This document shows positions 23,116 to 34,080 of a DNA stretch of 64,000 bases, piece by piece. The translations under genes were made by a program, and so were the position numbers. The stretch lies in the NCBI GenBank assembly GCA_037501455.1, contig CM074858.1, positions 88,758,501-88,822,500 of the forward strand. Direction: 5' to 3'. Positions within the stretch are counted from its first letter, which is position 1. The number at the start of each line of letters is the position of its first letter. The notes under the pieces are model-generated. The model was given only the letters and a program-made list of their open reading frames with translations. It was not told where the DNA came from and made no database searches. This DNA is from Lantana camara (lineage: Eukaryota; Streptophyta; Magnoliopsida; Lamiales; Verbenaceae).

Positions 23116-23957
23116 ATATGAATATTGAAAGATTATTCTCTTTGTTTACTGAATTGATAAATTTTGTTAGTGAGTTGTTTCAAAACTCTCTTAGACATAG
23201 AAATAGAAAAGGATTAGCAATATGTATGATAAGAATAATGAGATAGAAAAGGAAAAACACTCGGATTGATAGAAATAGAAAAGGATTAGCAATTAGTTGA
23301 TATGCAAAATAAGAATATTGAGATAGAAAAGGAAAAAGGATTGATATCTATTGAATTAGTAGTAGAGAAAAGGAAAATTACTAATTGTTTAGTGTATACG
23401 TAGAATTATAATTCCTATAATTTAAATTTTAATTAAACAAAGGTTTAATAAAATAATAATTTGTCTATAGTATTTTTATATTAAAATTGTCAAATTAAAA
23501 ACTTCCACACTCAATCCCACAGTCTAAATCAAGAGTCACTGATCACCTCCTCTCGACAAATATCATTGCCGATTTGCCGTCTTTTCCCTTTTTACCTCCA
23601 CAACATCAAATACCGATTAAAAAATAAAAATAAACAACACATATATATAGTAAATACTAAATACCATTATATTATATTATATTACCATAATAAAATATAA
23701 TAAAACACAATGATCTCTTCTACTTCTTCTTATTATTATTATAGTATAAAAAATAATGTTATTATATTATATTACTATAATAATTTAAAAAATAAAACTA
23801 TTATAACGCAAAAACAACAAACACACCTACTCATACAGATATTCACAATATTAATTAACTCAAATATATATATATAGACACATATATTCAATTCATTCCA
23901 ACAATAATAGTGGGAGCTTATTTGGTGGAGAGAAAGTGGGATTTTGAATTATAAAAA
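23116..23957. other. AT-rich CACTA interior, no gene seen
   Basis: This stretch contains two near-repeats of GATAGAAATAGAAAAGGATT (about 23210 and 23270), a low-complexity TATTATATTA region (23660-23790) and no coding signal. Confidence 0.4.
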
Positions 23958-24347
23958 CTAGTAATTTTCTGCACACTCTATGCGTGTGCAACGTAATAAT
24001 AATTATTATTTAATTTTATTAAAATTAAATTCGTATTAATATATACTTTATAATTATTTTTAATATAATTATTAAATTATATAAATAAATTATGATAATA
24101 TTATATTAATAAAAATATTATCAAAATATAGTCTACAAAATATCAGGAAAAAAAAAGATAAAATAAATATTAAGACATTTATTAGAAAAAAGAATTAAAT
24201 TGAGGTGAGAGAAAAGAGTAGTTAAAGGAGATAAAAGGAATTAACATGTTACCTTCTAGTGGTGAAGAAAAATAATAAATAAATAAGAAAAAGAAAAAAA
24301 AAAGACCAAGAGTTCATGACACTACATTTTCCGCTCTGTCTTAATAT
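23958..24347 (-). mobile_element. Small non-autonomous Helitron 1
   Basis: On the minus strand the 3' end is a hairpin with 6-bp arms (GCACAC...GTGTGC, 23971-23989), nine bases, then CTAG at 23958-23961 and T, the classic Helitron 3' terminus. The 5' side near 24347 keeps only the inner part (TATTAAGACAGAG) and is cut by Helitron 2. No coding capacity, so it needs a rolling-circle transposase in trans. Confidence 0.7.
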
Positions 24348-24351
24348 ATAA

Positions 24352-24713
24352 CTAGCAACTCCGCACATTCGATGCATGTGCAAATAAAAAAATTATTAGT
24401 ATTTAAATATATTAAAATAAATTTTTTATCAATATATATTCTATAATTATTTTTAATATAATAAAAAAATTACGATAAATAAATAGCATAAGATAGTGTA
24501 TATTAATAATTAAAATTAAAATTTTAAAATATAAGTGAAAAGAGATAAAAAAGGAAAAGAAAAGAAAAGAGTTGAAGTAATGAGAGAGAAAAAAGAAGTT
24601 AGAAAGACGTTGGAGTTATGAAATAAAATAAATAAATAAGAAAAATAGAAAAAAAAAAGAGACCAAGAGTCCATGAAACCACAATCACTCTAACACTTAA
24701 TATAATAGTATAA
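24352..24713 (-). mobile_element. Small non-autonomous Helitron 2
   Basis: On the minus strand it starts near 24713 with TTATACTATTATATTAAG, close to the common plant Helitron start TCTATACTATATTAA, and ends with a hairpin (arms GCACAT/ATGTGC, 24363-24381) followed nine bases later by CTAG at 24352-24355. The inner 5' region (CATGGACTCTTGGTCTC) matches that of Helitron 1, so they are the same family inserted side by side. Confidence 0.75.
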
Positions 24714-24821
24714 ATGAGAAAAATAAATAAAAAATAATAGCATTGTTTAAATTATAAATCAAAAATATATAGCTAAAATGTAAAGAATTAATTTATATAT
24801 ATTTCTTTTTGCGTTGTTAAA

Positions 24822-24860
24822 AACTAATAATCCCACACACTATACATGTGTATCCAAATA
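24822..24860 (-). repeat. Third Helitron-like 3' terminus, degenerate
   Basis: ACTAATAATCCCACACACTATACATGTGTATCC has the same layout as the two neighbours (CTRR-like end, nine bases, hairpin with ACACA/TGTGT arms) but the terminal tetranucleotide is altered. I could not find its 5' end. Confidence 0.5.
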
Positions 24861-25212
24861 AAAAAATATTATTATTTAAATTTATATTGAATTATTATTT
24901 TTTATGTTAATATTCATTTTAAAATTACTTTAAATATAGTTATAAATTTAAGATAAATAAATAAAATAAGACAATATTTCATTAATAAAAAATAATATAA
25001 AATAAAAAAATATGGGGAAAAGAATAACTAAAATAATTGCTTGGTTCTATTAAAACTCAAATTCTTGATTTGATTATCCATTTTAACTAAAAATACTTGA
25101 AGAACAATATAACTTATGATTAAAAACTGTCTCAAGATTTATTAATTTTATATTGATTGCATTTATTTTATTTGCAGTTATAAGTTTTTTGGTGGTTATA
25201 TCCGATAAAAAT
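24861..25212 (+). other. AT-rich leader upstream of the CACTA transposase gene
   Basis: No gene. A polypyrimidine-type acceptor (TTTATTTGCAG at about 25168-25178) precedes the start codon at 25213, so the coding region probably begins in a second or later exon. Confidence 0.4.
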
Positions 25213-28200
25213 ATGGATAAAAGTTGGATGAATCTTCCAAGATCAAGTACAATGTATGAACGGGGTTTGCACAACTTTCTAGAGTTTGCATTATCTAATT
25301 CTAGTGTTGACGAAATGATTCTGTGTCCTTGTAAAAATTGTAAGAATGGATTAAGCAAGACAAGAGAAGTAGTGAAAAAACACCTAATTTGTGATGGTTT
25401 TATGAAGGGTTACACACAATGGATAGTACATGGTGAACTTAATTCAAATAATGCAACTTCAACCCTACCACCTACCAAAACGAACCAACATGATGACATG
25501 CAGAGTTTACTAAGTGATGTTTTTCGACTTGAGCATGATGATTGTATTATGCATGACTCACACCAAGAGGAAAATGAAGAACCGAATGAGGAAGCTAAAA
25601 GATTTTATAAGTTCTTGGAAGATTCTCAACAAGAACTATATCCTGGATGTGAAGATTTCACTAAATTAAATTTTTTGATTAGAATGCTTCATATAAAGTG
25701 TCTTGGTAAATGGACTGACAAGTCATTTACCATGATGATTGATTTGTTGAATGAGGCTTTTCCGAAAGGTGTACAATTACCAAAATCTTGGTATGATGCA
25801 AAAAAGATCATCAAAGAGTTAGGTATGGGTCATGAGAAATATGATTTATGTCGGAATGACTGTATGTTGTATTGGGGTCCAGATGAATGGAGGACGGAAT
25901 GCAAAACGTGCAATGAACCTAGATGGATAAAAAAAAAAACAGACACTAAGAATGTTGCAGCTAAAACTTTATGGCATTTTCCTTTAAAACCTAGACTGCA
26001 ACGTCTTTTCATGTCATCTAAAACTGCATCGTTTATGCAATGGCACGCCAAAGATCATCCTAAAGATGGAAAATTGAGACATCCTGCAGATTCTCCAGCT
26101 TGGCACATATTTGACCATTATAATACTAAATTTACAAAAGATCCTTGAAATGTCAGGTTAGGTTTGGCGTCTGATGGGTTTAATCCATTTAGAACTATGA
26201 GCGTGCAGCATAGTTCATGGCCGGTAGTATTGATTCCATATAACCTACCCCCCTGGATATGCATGAAGAAGCCTTACTTCATGTTGTCGTTGCTTATTCC
26301 AGGTTCGAATCAACCCGACAATGATATGGTTGTGTGTCTACAACCTTTTATAGCTGAGCTGAACGAACTATAGATTGAGGGGATAAGTACTTATGATGCA
26401 TCATGCAAGAAGAATTTTCAAATGCATGCCTCTTTATTATGGACAATCAGTGATTTTCCTGCGAATTCTTACTTGTCTGGTTATCAAACCAAAGGATATT
26501 ATGCATGCCCTGTATGTCACAAATCTATATCCTCACTAAGGCTACATTTTTCTAAAAAAGAGTATTATATAGGTCACCGTCGATTTTTACCTAAGAATCA
26601 TCCCTTTCGAAGAGATGCAATTTCTTTTGATGGTACGCAAGAACTCGAAGGACCCCCTCCTCAACTGACAGGAACTATGATCATTGATGAGCTTAGTAAC
26701 TATCAACCAATCAAGTTTGGAAACAAAGTTACTGATAATCCAGAGTTACCACATGCTTGGAGGAAAAAAAGTATCTTTTTCGATCTTCCGTATTGGAAAG
26801 ACAATTTGGTTCGTCATAACCTGGATGTCATGCATATTGAGAAGAATATATGTGATAGTATTCTTTCCACACTGCTAGATGTACAAGGAAAGTCAAAAAA
26901 TCATTTATGTGCGCATCTTGACCTACAAGATATGGGCATTAGGCCAAGACTACATCCAAGAGAGGGCCAAAGTAATAAATCTATCTTGGCTGCTGCATCA
27001 TTTACTATGGACAAAAAAGAGAAGGAAATATTTTTCAAAGTTCTAAAAAGGGTAAAAGTTCCAGATGGATATTCTTCTAACATATCAAGGTCTGTGAAAC
27101 TTAAACCTCCCAAAATTTTTGGTCTAAAAAGTCATGACAATCATGTACTAATGCAACAATTACTCCCACTGGCCTTACGAAGAGTATTGTCGAAGTCTGT
27201 GCGCACATTGTTGATTCGATTATGTCGGTACTTCAGAGACTTGTGTTCTAAAGTGCTCCGGCCCCATGATTTGGTTAGAATGGAAAAAGATATTGTAGAG
27301 ATACTATGTCAACTTGAAAGAATTTTTCCTCCATCTTTTTTCGATATTATGGTGCATTTATCTGTTCATTTGGCCAACGAGGCTAGAATGGCAGGTCCAG
27401 TTCATTACCGTTGGATGTATCCAATTGAAAGGTACTTAAATTTTTTTTATAGTAATTATAATATGTTTATAAATTTTATTATAATACCATAATATTTTTA
27501 CATTTATTCTAAACTTTTAAACGTGCAATGAACTAGGTATTTGTCAACTTTAAAATCCTATGTACGCAATCGCACTCATCCAGAGGGTTCAATCGCCGAG
27601 GGATACATTGTAGATGAGTGCTTGACATTTTGTTCGTTATATTTCTCAAATGATGTCGAGACACGATTTAATCAAAGCAAAAGAAATGTTGTTCATGATG
27701 AAACTCCTAAAGAAGGGTTGGATATCTTTTGGATGTCTGGGCGCGCAATTGGAAAATTTGAAATTGTGAAATTAGATGCAAAAACTTTATCACAAGCTCA
27801 CAGATATGTGTTGTTCAACTGCAAGAATATAGAACCATATATCAAGTAAGTTATCTCGATCAATATTTAATTATTTTTTTATAATGATTTAGTACTTATA
27901 TATTTATTTACAGCATGCACAAAGCCTTGATCGTTAGTCAACATCGTTTGTCTTCACAACATGAAATTCAGTGTATCCACAATGAAACATTTGCATCTTG
28001 GTTTGACCATCATGTAAGTTTTTCACTTAAATTTAATTCTAAGATTTTTAGATTTATATAGTTATGGATTAATTTTTAATATTCTTTATTTTATTTCAAT
28101 TTAATAGGTGGGAAGTCCGAATTTGGGTGAAAATGATCCGACTTCAAATGATGCAAAGTTGTTAGCTAAAGGACCAAATGTTATAGCAAAACTATACAAG

Positions 28201-28818
28201 GGATTTATATTAAATGGGTGTAGATTTCACACAAAAGATCATGAAAAAAATAGAAAAACTCAGAATTCTGGACTTATGGTCTCTGCAGTGACTTCTAGTT
28301 TTGCAAGTAGAAAAGATAACGATCCTATTGTTAGTGAGCTAAGTTATTATGGTGTTATCAAAGATATCATTGAGTTGGATTATATGAGAGGAAAAAAGAT
28401 CGTTTTGTTTGATTGCGATTGGGTTTCAAAAGGAAAAAGGTTAAAACAAGATGCAGATGGATTCACCTTAACAAACTTCACAAATGTGAAGCATCACAAT
28501 GAGCCTTTTGTACTTGCATCTCAAGACCAACAAGTGTTCTATATTGAAGACCCTGTCGATTCAAATTGGCAAGTCGTACTGAGATCAATTCCAAGAGATC
28601 AATTTGATTTAATAGAAGAGCCTGAGAGTAGTGAACATGCAGATTGCAGCACCCAAACATCTTTTGATAATGAAGATGTTAGTTGGGTAAGAGAGGGGGT
28701 TGCCGGAACCAAAGTTGACATGCCAATCACAACAATTTCAGAAATGCTTCGACGGAAAAAAGAGATGGATAAAATAAAACGACAAAGAGGAAAACATTGT
28801 GCAACTTTAGTATTGTAG
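25213..28818 (+). pseudogene. CACTA transposase gene (TNP2/TNPD-type), four exons, two premature stops
   Basis: Exons 25213-27431, 27537-27845, 27914-28013 and 28108-28818 join in frame through GT-AG introns, giving about 1,112 codons. The start MDKSWMN follows a run of upstream sequence in frame. Domain order: Transposase-associated domain (CPCKNCKNG, residues about 40-50); Transposase_21/TNP2 core (NDCMLYWG, LRHPADSPAW, SDGFNPFRTMS, SLLWTISDFPA, LDVMHIEKNICD); DUF4218 (HYRWMYPIERYLSTLKSYVRN); DUF4216 (SYYGVIKDIIELDY, FDCDWV). It would cut and paste the element. The frame is open except for TGA at 26146-26148 (expected Arg CGA) and TAG at 26371-26373 (expected Trp). No frameshift was noticed, so decay is recent compared with neighbours. 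Confidence 0.92.
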
Positions 28819-28985
28819 TTATAATATGAACAGTGTTTAGTTTGATCATGAGATTGTTTTGTTACTTTTTTGTTGCAAAACTTTTTTTGTTTGTTTTGAT
28901 TATAGATGTATATTTTATTGAAATTTTAATTTTATAATTTATTAATTAATTACTGCTCAATTTTTATGTTTCTATTTTAATAGTG

Positions 28986-29069
28986 ATGACTAAAAAAGTT
29001 CCAAAAAGAAATAGGATGTCCAATCCTTCAACAAATTCGGAAGTTATTTCAAGTAAGTTTATACCATTC

Positions 29070-29110
<41 letters not shown>

Positions 29111-29142
29111 GACGATGATGATAATGATTATGATTATTGTTG

Positions 29143-29195
<53 letters not shown>

Positions 29196-29341
29196 TTGTG
29201 TTTCATTTGCTAGGTCAGAACAAAGAACGGAAAAGAACAAAAGGAGCTATTCACATGCCAGAAATTTGGGCATTACCTACGAGAGATAGACTTGAAGTTG
29301 AATGTAATGAATTTGGTTAACCTATAAATGATAATAGATCT
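28986..29341 (+). pseudogene. CACTA second gene (Transposase_24-type), 5' exons
   Basis: The first exon starts MTKKVPKRNRMSNPSTNSE and ends near 29050 (donor GTAAGTTT). The next exon starts after CTAG at about 29215 with GQNKERKRTKGAIHMPEIW and reaches KFVCF, where gypsy-1 interrupts it. The product corresponds to the accessory DNA-binding protein of plant CACTA elements that recognises subterminal repeats. An in-frame TAA after NEFG (about 29318) breaks it. The exon continues at 39997 after the insertion. Confidence 0.75.
29069..29195. repeat. (ATT)n microsatellite in CACTA intron
   Basis: About 40 units of a trinucleotide repeat, interrupted by GACGATGATGATAATGATTATG, sit in the first intron of the second gene. 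The long Ile or Asn homopolymer frames across it are artefacts of the repeat. Confidence 0.95.
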
Positions 29342-29351
29342 AAATTTGTTT

Positions 29352-29356
29352 GTTTT
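29352..29356. repeat. Target site duplication of gypsy-1, left copy
   Basis: GTTTT immediately precedes the LTR start TGTGATACCCCG and matches GTTTT at 39992-39996 right after the 3' LTR. Confidence 0.92.
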
Positions 29357-32344
29357 TGTGATACCCCGTCCTGCCGCACGTACAGGTTTGTGCCACGTGT
29401 GAGTTTAATTTCAGTATTTACTTATTCTTGCATGTGAATTGATGCATTTGCTACTTGATTTTATATTCTTTTGTGACTCTTTGGAGTATCTGCTACAATT
29501 TATGCCCTATATGACTATATGCTATGAATTCATGCTATACGTGTAAGTTTCGATTTATGATTTCGAATCCCGAGCATGCTAACTTTATGAATTATGTGTC
29601 GTATATGATTCTGGGACTTAATTGCAAGCTTTAAATTTGTTTTGGACTAGATTGATCGTTAGTGGACTCAATTGTTCTTTGTTTTAACTTTTGGGGCCAA
29701 TTTGTAATTTGGTCATTCTTGAGTCCTTAATTCGTAACTTGAGCTAGGGAACTCGGAATCGAGTTCCGTCTTTGCCATTGGACTTGAATCGACGATTTGG
29801 AGCCAATGGAATAATTCTTATCCTTTTTCGATATTGTTTCGACCCCTAACGACACAGATTTTGCCATACGTACCTTAAAACGCCCCTATGAACCACTTGG
29901 AGACTAGGCCTATCATTTCACTTGTAATTTCGTTGACTTTTACCAACCAAACTCAGCCATCTCTCTCTCCCATATGCTGAAAATCGGACCAAGAAGGAAG
30001 GAAAGAGAAGAAGAGAAGCTCCCAAGCTATTCCTCCATTTTTGAAACTTGCAAGCTCAAGTATTTGTGTTTTTCTTGCTCCAAACTCTTAAGGTAATCCA
30101 TGATTCTTGCTCTCCTTGTTATGGTGATTATTTTTCACTCCTTGAATCTTGTTTTTGTGGTAGAGATCTTGAGATATTCTAGGGTGGATGAATAGTTAGG
30201 TTTTGGAGCTTTTATGCATCTCTTGCCTATTTGTTGATTTAAAGCTTGAATTGATGAGCATGAGTGGATATTAATTGCATATCTTGGGACTTATTTAATG
30301 TTGAAGGTTTGGTAGTTGAGCTTGATCAATCTCTTCATTTATGAACTTGTTGTTGGAGCATTAGAGTTGGAAATTTTGCATGAATTCTTTGAGCTATTCA
30401 TGAATTTGAGAAATATGATAAAGTTTTGAGTATCTTCTTCATTTGTAGCTTGGTTTTGGAGTTCCTTTCTTGCCTTTGTTGTTGTGGTTGTTTGCTTCGT
30501 TGCAGCAGGGGAGGTTTTTGCAGGTTTTGGAGGCCTAAGGCCGTTAACGCCCGTTACGGCATTTTCTTGCTTTGGGAGGTAACGCCCGTTACCTCCTTCG
30601 TCTAGGCCACTGTCCCCCGTAACGGGGGTTACTGCCTGTGATCACGGGCAGTGGTAACGACCGTTAACTGTTCAGGATTTTTGCCTGTACCGGTTAACGG
30701 GCGTTACGGTTTTGTGTTTGCTTGGGGTTAACGCTCGTTAACCCCTACCTTGATTGTGCATGAGATTTTTTCTCCTTTCTTTGCTTCTTATGCTCGTTTC
30801 TTTTGCATTGTTATGACTCACACGCATGGTATACATGTTATACTATATGTTATGTGCAAGGTATTAATTTATGGCTTCCTTTGATACGTTGATTCCGAGT
30901 TATGAACTTATATGCTTTAAGTGATACCTATATGCACTTCATATGCATACCTTGCACTCATGAGCATTGCCGAGCGTCTATTTGGTGCATGTTTGAGTCT
31001 AAGTCTTGGGTGTCGTGTTCTTGTGTTTCAGAGCCTCTTCCGAAAGCCAACCAACCCGAGGTTTAGGTGGTGGTTTGCTCGTTTTGGCCCTTTTGCTCCC
31101 ACTCTTTTGCAAAGGTGAGGTTTAGGACTTTTCTTTTAGATATGAATCCTATGGCCTTTATGTGATGGATTCTCACCCCGCATGCGACTATATACTTATG
31201 ATATAGTAAAAATGAGTGCTTAAGCTATGTTTATGATCTTATGAATCCCCTTGGAATTTATGAAAATGGTATAAGTATGAGCATACGTAAGCTAAGCTTT
31301 GAATTTCCTTTTTGTACGTTTATGTTTGGTATGAGCGAGGTATACCCTGAAAGATGGGAAGTTTGGTATGATTGGTTCGTTGGGCCCCCGAGACGTGGGT
31401 AAGGGAGACCCGGGACGACCATGGGGTCGTCGGTTATAACGCCTATGCATGCTCTCACTTGAAGTATTCATGCGCGACCCATGGAGTTAGGGAAGGTGTG
31501 GTGCTTTGAGCCCTCGGTGGATAACCGGGGAAGGCATAGTGTGGGTTAGCTACCCCGTATGTATTGGTATTGTGAGTGGAAAGGGTTTGATTCCCGATCA
31601 CCATTAGTGTTGGGGTTGGATTGATATTTATGAATTATGCATTTTATGTTATGTATTGATATGAGGAGATATTGGAGGTCCGTACTCGCCGGACATGTGC
31701 TTAAGTTTGTATTGGTGAATTATAAATTGGGGAAGGATTTCCTTAAGTATGTTATGTAAACTTTGAAATGTTTTGGTATGCAAAACCCTACCTCGATTTA
31801 TGATCATCCCCTTTTGATATATGCTCTGTTATATACGTATTTATATGTGTGGGTGTGCGTTAGGCCCCTCACTCAGTCGAGTTGTAGACTGACCCTCTCC
31901 TTTACCCTTTTAGGTTGACCGAGCTAGGCGGGGAAGTGCGTCGTCTAGAGTCGTACTTGTTGGCTTAGGTCGAGTCTGCATATGTCTTTGTTGCATTTTG
32001 GATACTCTTTTGTGATTAATGTTGTATATGAATTGTGTTCATGGTACTCTTAAATACTTGACCTTATCTTGGGCCGTGTGGCCATTGTATATATTTATAA
32101 GTTATATGTTTTATCGAGCTCCTTTTTTATCCTGTTTGTTGCTTCCGCTTATATATCTATCTGTTTTGCGCGCTCTGTTTGGTTTAGCCCCGCTTAGCCT
32201 AGTGTGAGCGTGTAGGTCCCCGTTCGCTTAGACTTGGGCTTATGTATGGAAATCCATTTCATATGTGGGTTCGGGTCATGGTGCGGGGGATGTGGTGATC
32301 CAGCACTGCGGGGGATGTGGTGACCCAGCACTGCGGGTGCTTCA
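29357..32344 (+). repeat. Gypsy-1 5' LTR
   Basis: The LTR begins TGTGATACCCCGTCC and ends GGGTGCTTCA. It is 2,988 bp, 25 bp longer than its partner because GCGGGGGATGTGGTGA plus nine bases is duplicated near the end (32283-32333). A CT-rich tract with CATCTCTCTCTCCC at about 29958 is followed by AAGGTAATCC at about 30090, resembling transcription start and splice-donor zones. A cluster of palindromes lies at 30541-30746. No gene is encoded. Confidence 0.93.
30541..30746. repeat. Palindrome cluster in gypsy-1 5' LTR
   Basis: Four hairpin-forming palindromes in about 170 bp: arms GGAGGTAACG/CGTTACCTCC with a 2-base loop (30575-30596); CCCCCGTAACGGGGG (30614-30628); ACTGCC...GGCAGT around TGATCA (30631-30652); GGGGTTAACG/CGTTAACCCC with a 2-base loop (30724-30745). 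The shared core is GTTAACGNNCGTTAC-like. A second, slightly mutated set is in the 3' LTR at 38213-38418. Confidence 0.88.
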
Positions 32345-32352
32345 TCCTAAAG

Positions 32353-32364
32353 TGGTATCAGAGC
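32353..32364 (+). other. Gypsy-1 primer binding site
   Basis: TGGTATCAGAGC begins 8 bp after the 5' LTR and is complementary to initiator methionine tRNA. Confidence 0.95.
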
Positions 32365-32537
32365 TCTCGGTTGCAAAATCGGAGCTCTGGTGTCGTGTTA
32401 AGTTTGTCTAAGTTGTACGGCATAGGACAATGTGGTTATGTGACTTATATGGCTATTTGTTTACATTCTTATTACGTGTATACATGAACATATACTAACC
32501 CTCACGCATAAATATTGGAATTCCTTGGTTTTTCAGG

Positions 32538-34080
32538 ATGCCTCCACGTAGAGATCATCGACGTGAGAGATCACCGGGCTGCCGCCATCATAGAGACCAC
32601 TCACCTCTGGCTGAAAATAATCCTCCACCTCAGATGGAACCGGAGGGATTCATGCAGAGATTGTGTGCTTTCCTTTACACCCGTTATCGACAGAATACAC
32701 CCCCGGTTGGGAATCAAGAAGGAGGTCAAATTACACACATCTTGAGGGAATTCAGGAACCAAAACCCTCCTAAGTTCGAAGGTGGAAATGATATACAAGC
32801 GGAGGAGTGGCTTACACAGATTCAAAGAATTTGGGATTTGATACCATGTGGCTCGGAGGAAAAAGTGAGGTGGACTATCACCACGGTGCAGGGGCAAGCT
32901 TACAGTTGGTGGAGTACCGTTCGGATTCGCTTGGATGCTGCAGGGGAAGAAGTGAATTGGGAAACATTTGCTAGAGAGCTCCGGAACAAGTATATCCCCA
33001 TCGCCGCGAGAGACCGGAGGCTTAAGGAATTTATGGATCTAAAACAGGGTGGAAGGACGGTTACATAATATATTGATGAATTTGACCGTCTATCTCGATA
33101 TGCTCCTAATATTGCCAATGATGATCGACAAAAAGCTCTTCAATTTCTTCAAGGTTTGAGGGAGGATATGAAAGATGCTCTTGAGGCTGTTGATACCGAT
33201 ACTTGGGCCCTTGTCACCGAAAAGGCTTTGAAGGTAGAAGAACGAGTGGTGGCTAGGAAGAGGACTTCTCACACCGGGCATGGTTCTAGCTCGAGAAATC
33301 AAAATAAGTACGGGAAGAGGCCGGTTTATCAAGCTTTTCAACCGGTAAAGCCTCAGAACAAGCAACCACGCCCCGCCGGACAAAATCAACCTTTAGCCCT
33401 TCCGGCACCGGTCAAGCCTCATTGCACTTATTGTAAGGGCGCCCACCTAGTGGAGAATTGCTTCAAACTTCATAAGAGGTGTTTCATTTGTGGGGCACCG
33501 AATCACATGGTGAGTACATATCCAAAGAAGAAGACTGGGGATAATCAAAGGCTCGCGATTCAAGCAAGGGCTTATGCTTTGGGAGGCGAGGAGGAAGATG
33601 CGGTTGAGATTGATCCAAATATCGTGATTGAAGGTACCATTAGCATTCATGGCACTACATTACATGCATTATTTGATCCCGGGGCTACGTATTCTTTCAT
33701 TTCTCGGGATCTTGCTTCTTCTTTGCCTTTGCCTGTTACTGTCTCGGCGCATGATTATGTGGTTAGTTCTACTCTTGGAGGTTGTTTGGTGACTTCTAGA
33801 GTGTATCGAGAGTGTCCAGTGAGTTTTGAGGGTCGAGTTTTCCTTGCCGAGTTGGTTGAGATACCGATACAGAGGTATGATGTAATCCTTGGAATGGATT
33901 GGTTGTTTGAGCATGGAGCTATGATGGATTATCGTAGGAAGAAGGTATCTTTGGGTTCAGTGGTTTTCACGGGCGAGAGGTTGAAGTCCAGCCCGTTTGT
34001 TTCTTTTGTTGAGGCAAGTAAACTGGTCTGGGACGGTGCGACAGGTTTTGTGGCCTATCTCTTGAACAAACCTAAGGATC
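32538..34080 (+). pseudogene. Gypsy-1 gag and protease
   Basis: ATG at 32538 opens MPPRRDHRRERSP. The gag capsid domain follows (LREFRNQNPPKFEGGNDIQAEEWL, YSWWSTVRIRL, FARELRNKYIP). A TAA at 33066-33068 interrupts before [13 protein letters not shown], in the same frame. A basic linker leads to two zinc knuckles: [13 protein letters not shown], and [14 protein letters not shown] where the last Cys is replaced by Tyr. The protease reads [12 protein letters not shown], so the catalytic D-S/T-G triad is D-P-G; ILGMDWL follows. Gag would form the particle and protease would mature it. The stop, lost Cys and altered active site all indicate inactivity. Confidence 0.92.

Noticed and set aside
28964..29240. 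Open frames of poly-Ile and poly-Asn on both strands
   Set aside because: They are translations of the (ATT)n microsatellite in a CACTA intron.
30921..31118. 65-codon open frame found in both gypsy-1 LTRs (also 38593-38790)
   Set aside because: Its presence in both copies only reflects LTR duplication; it has no family motif, and neither LTR interior is otherwise coding.
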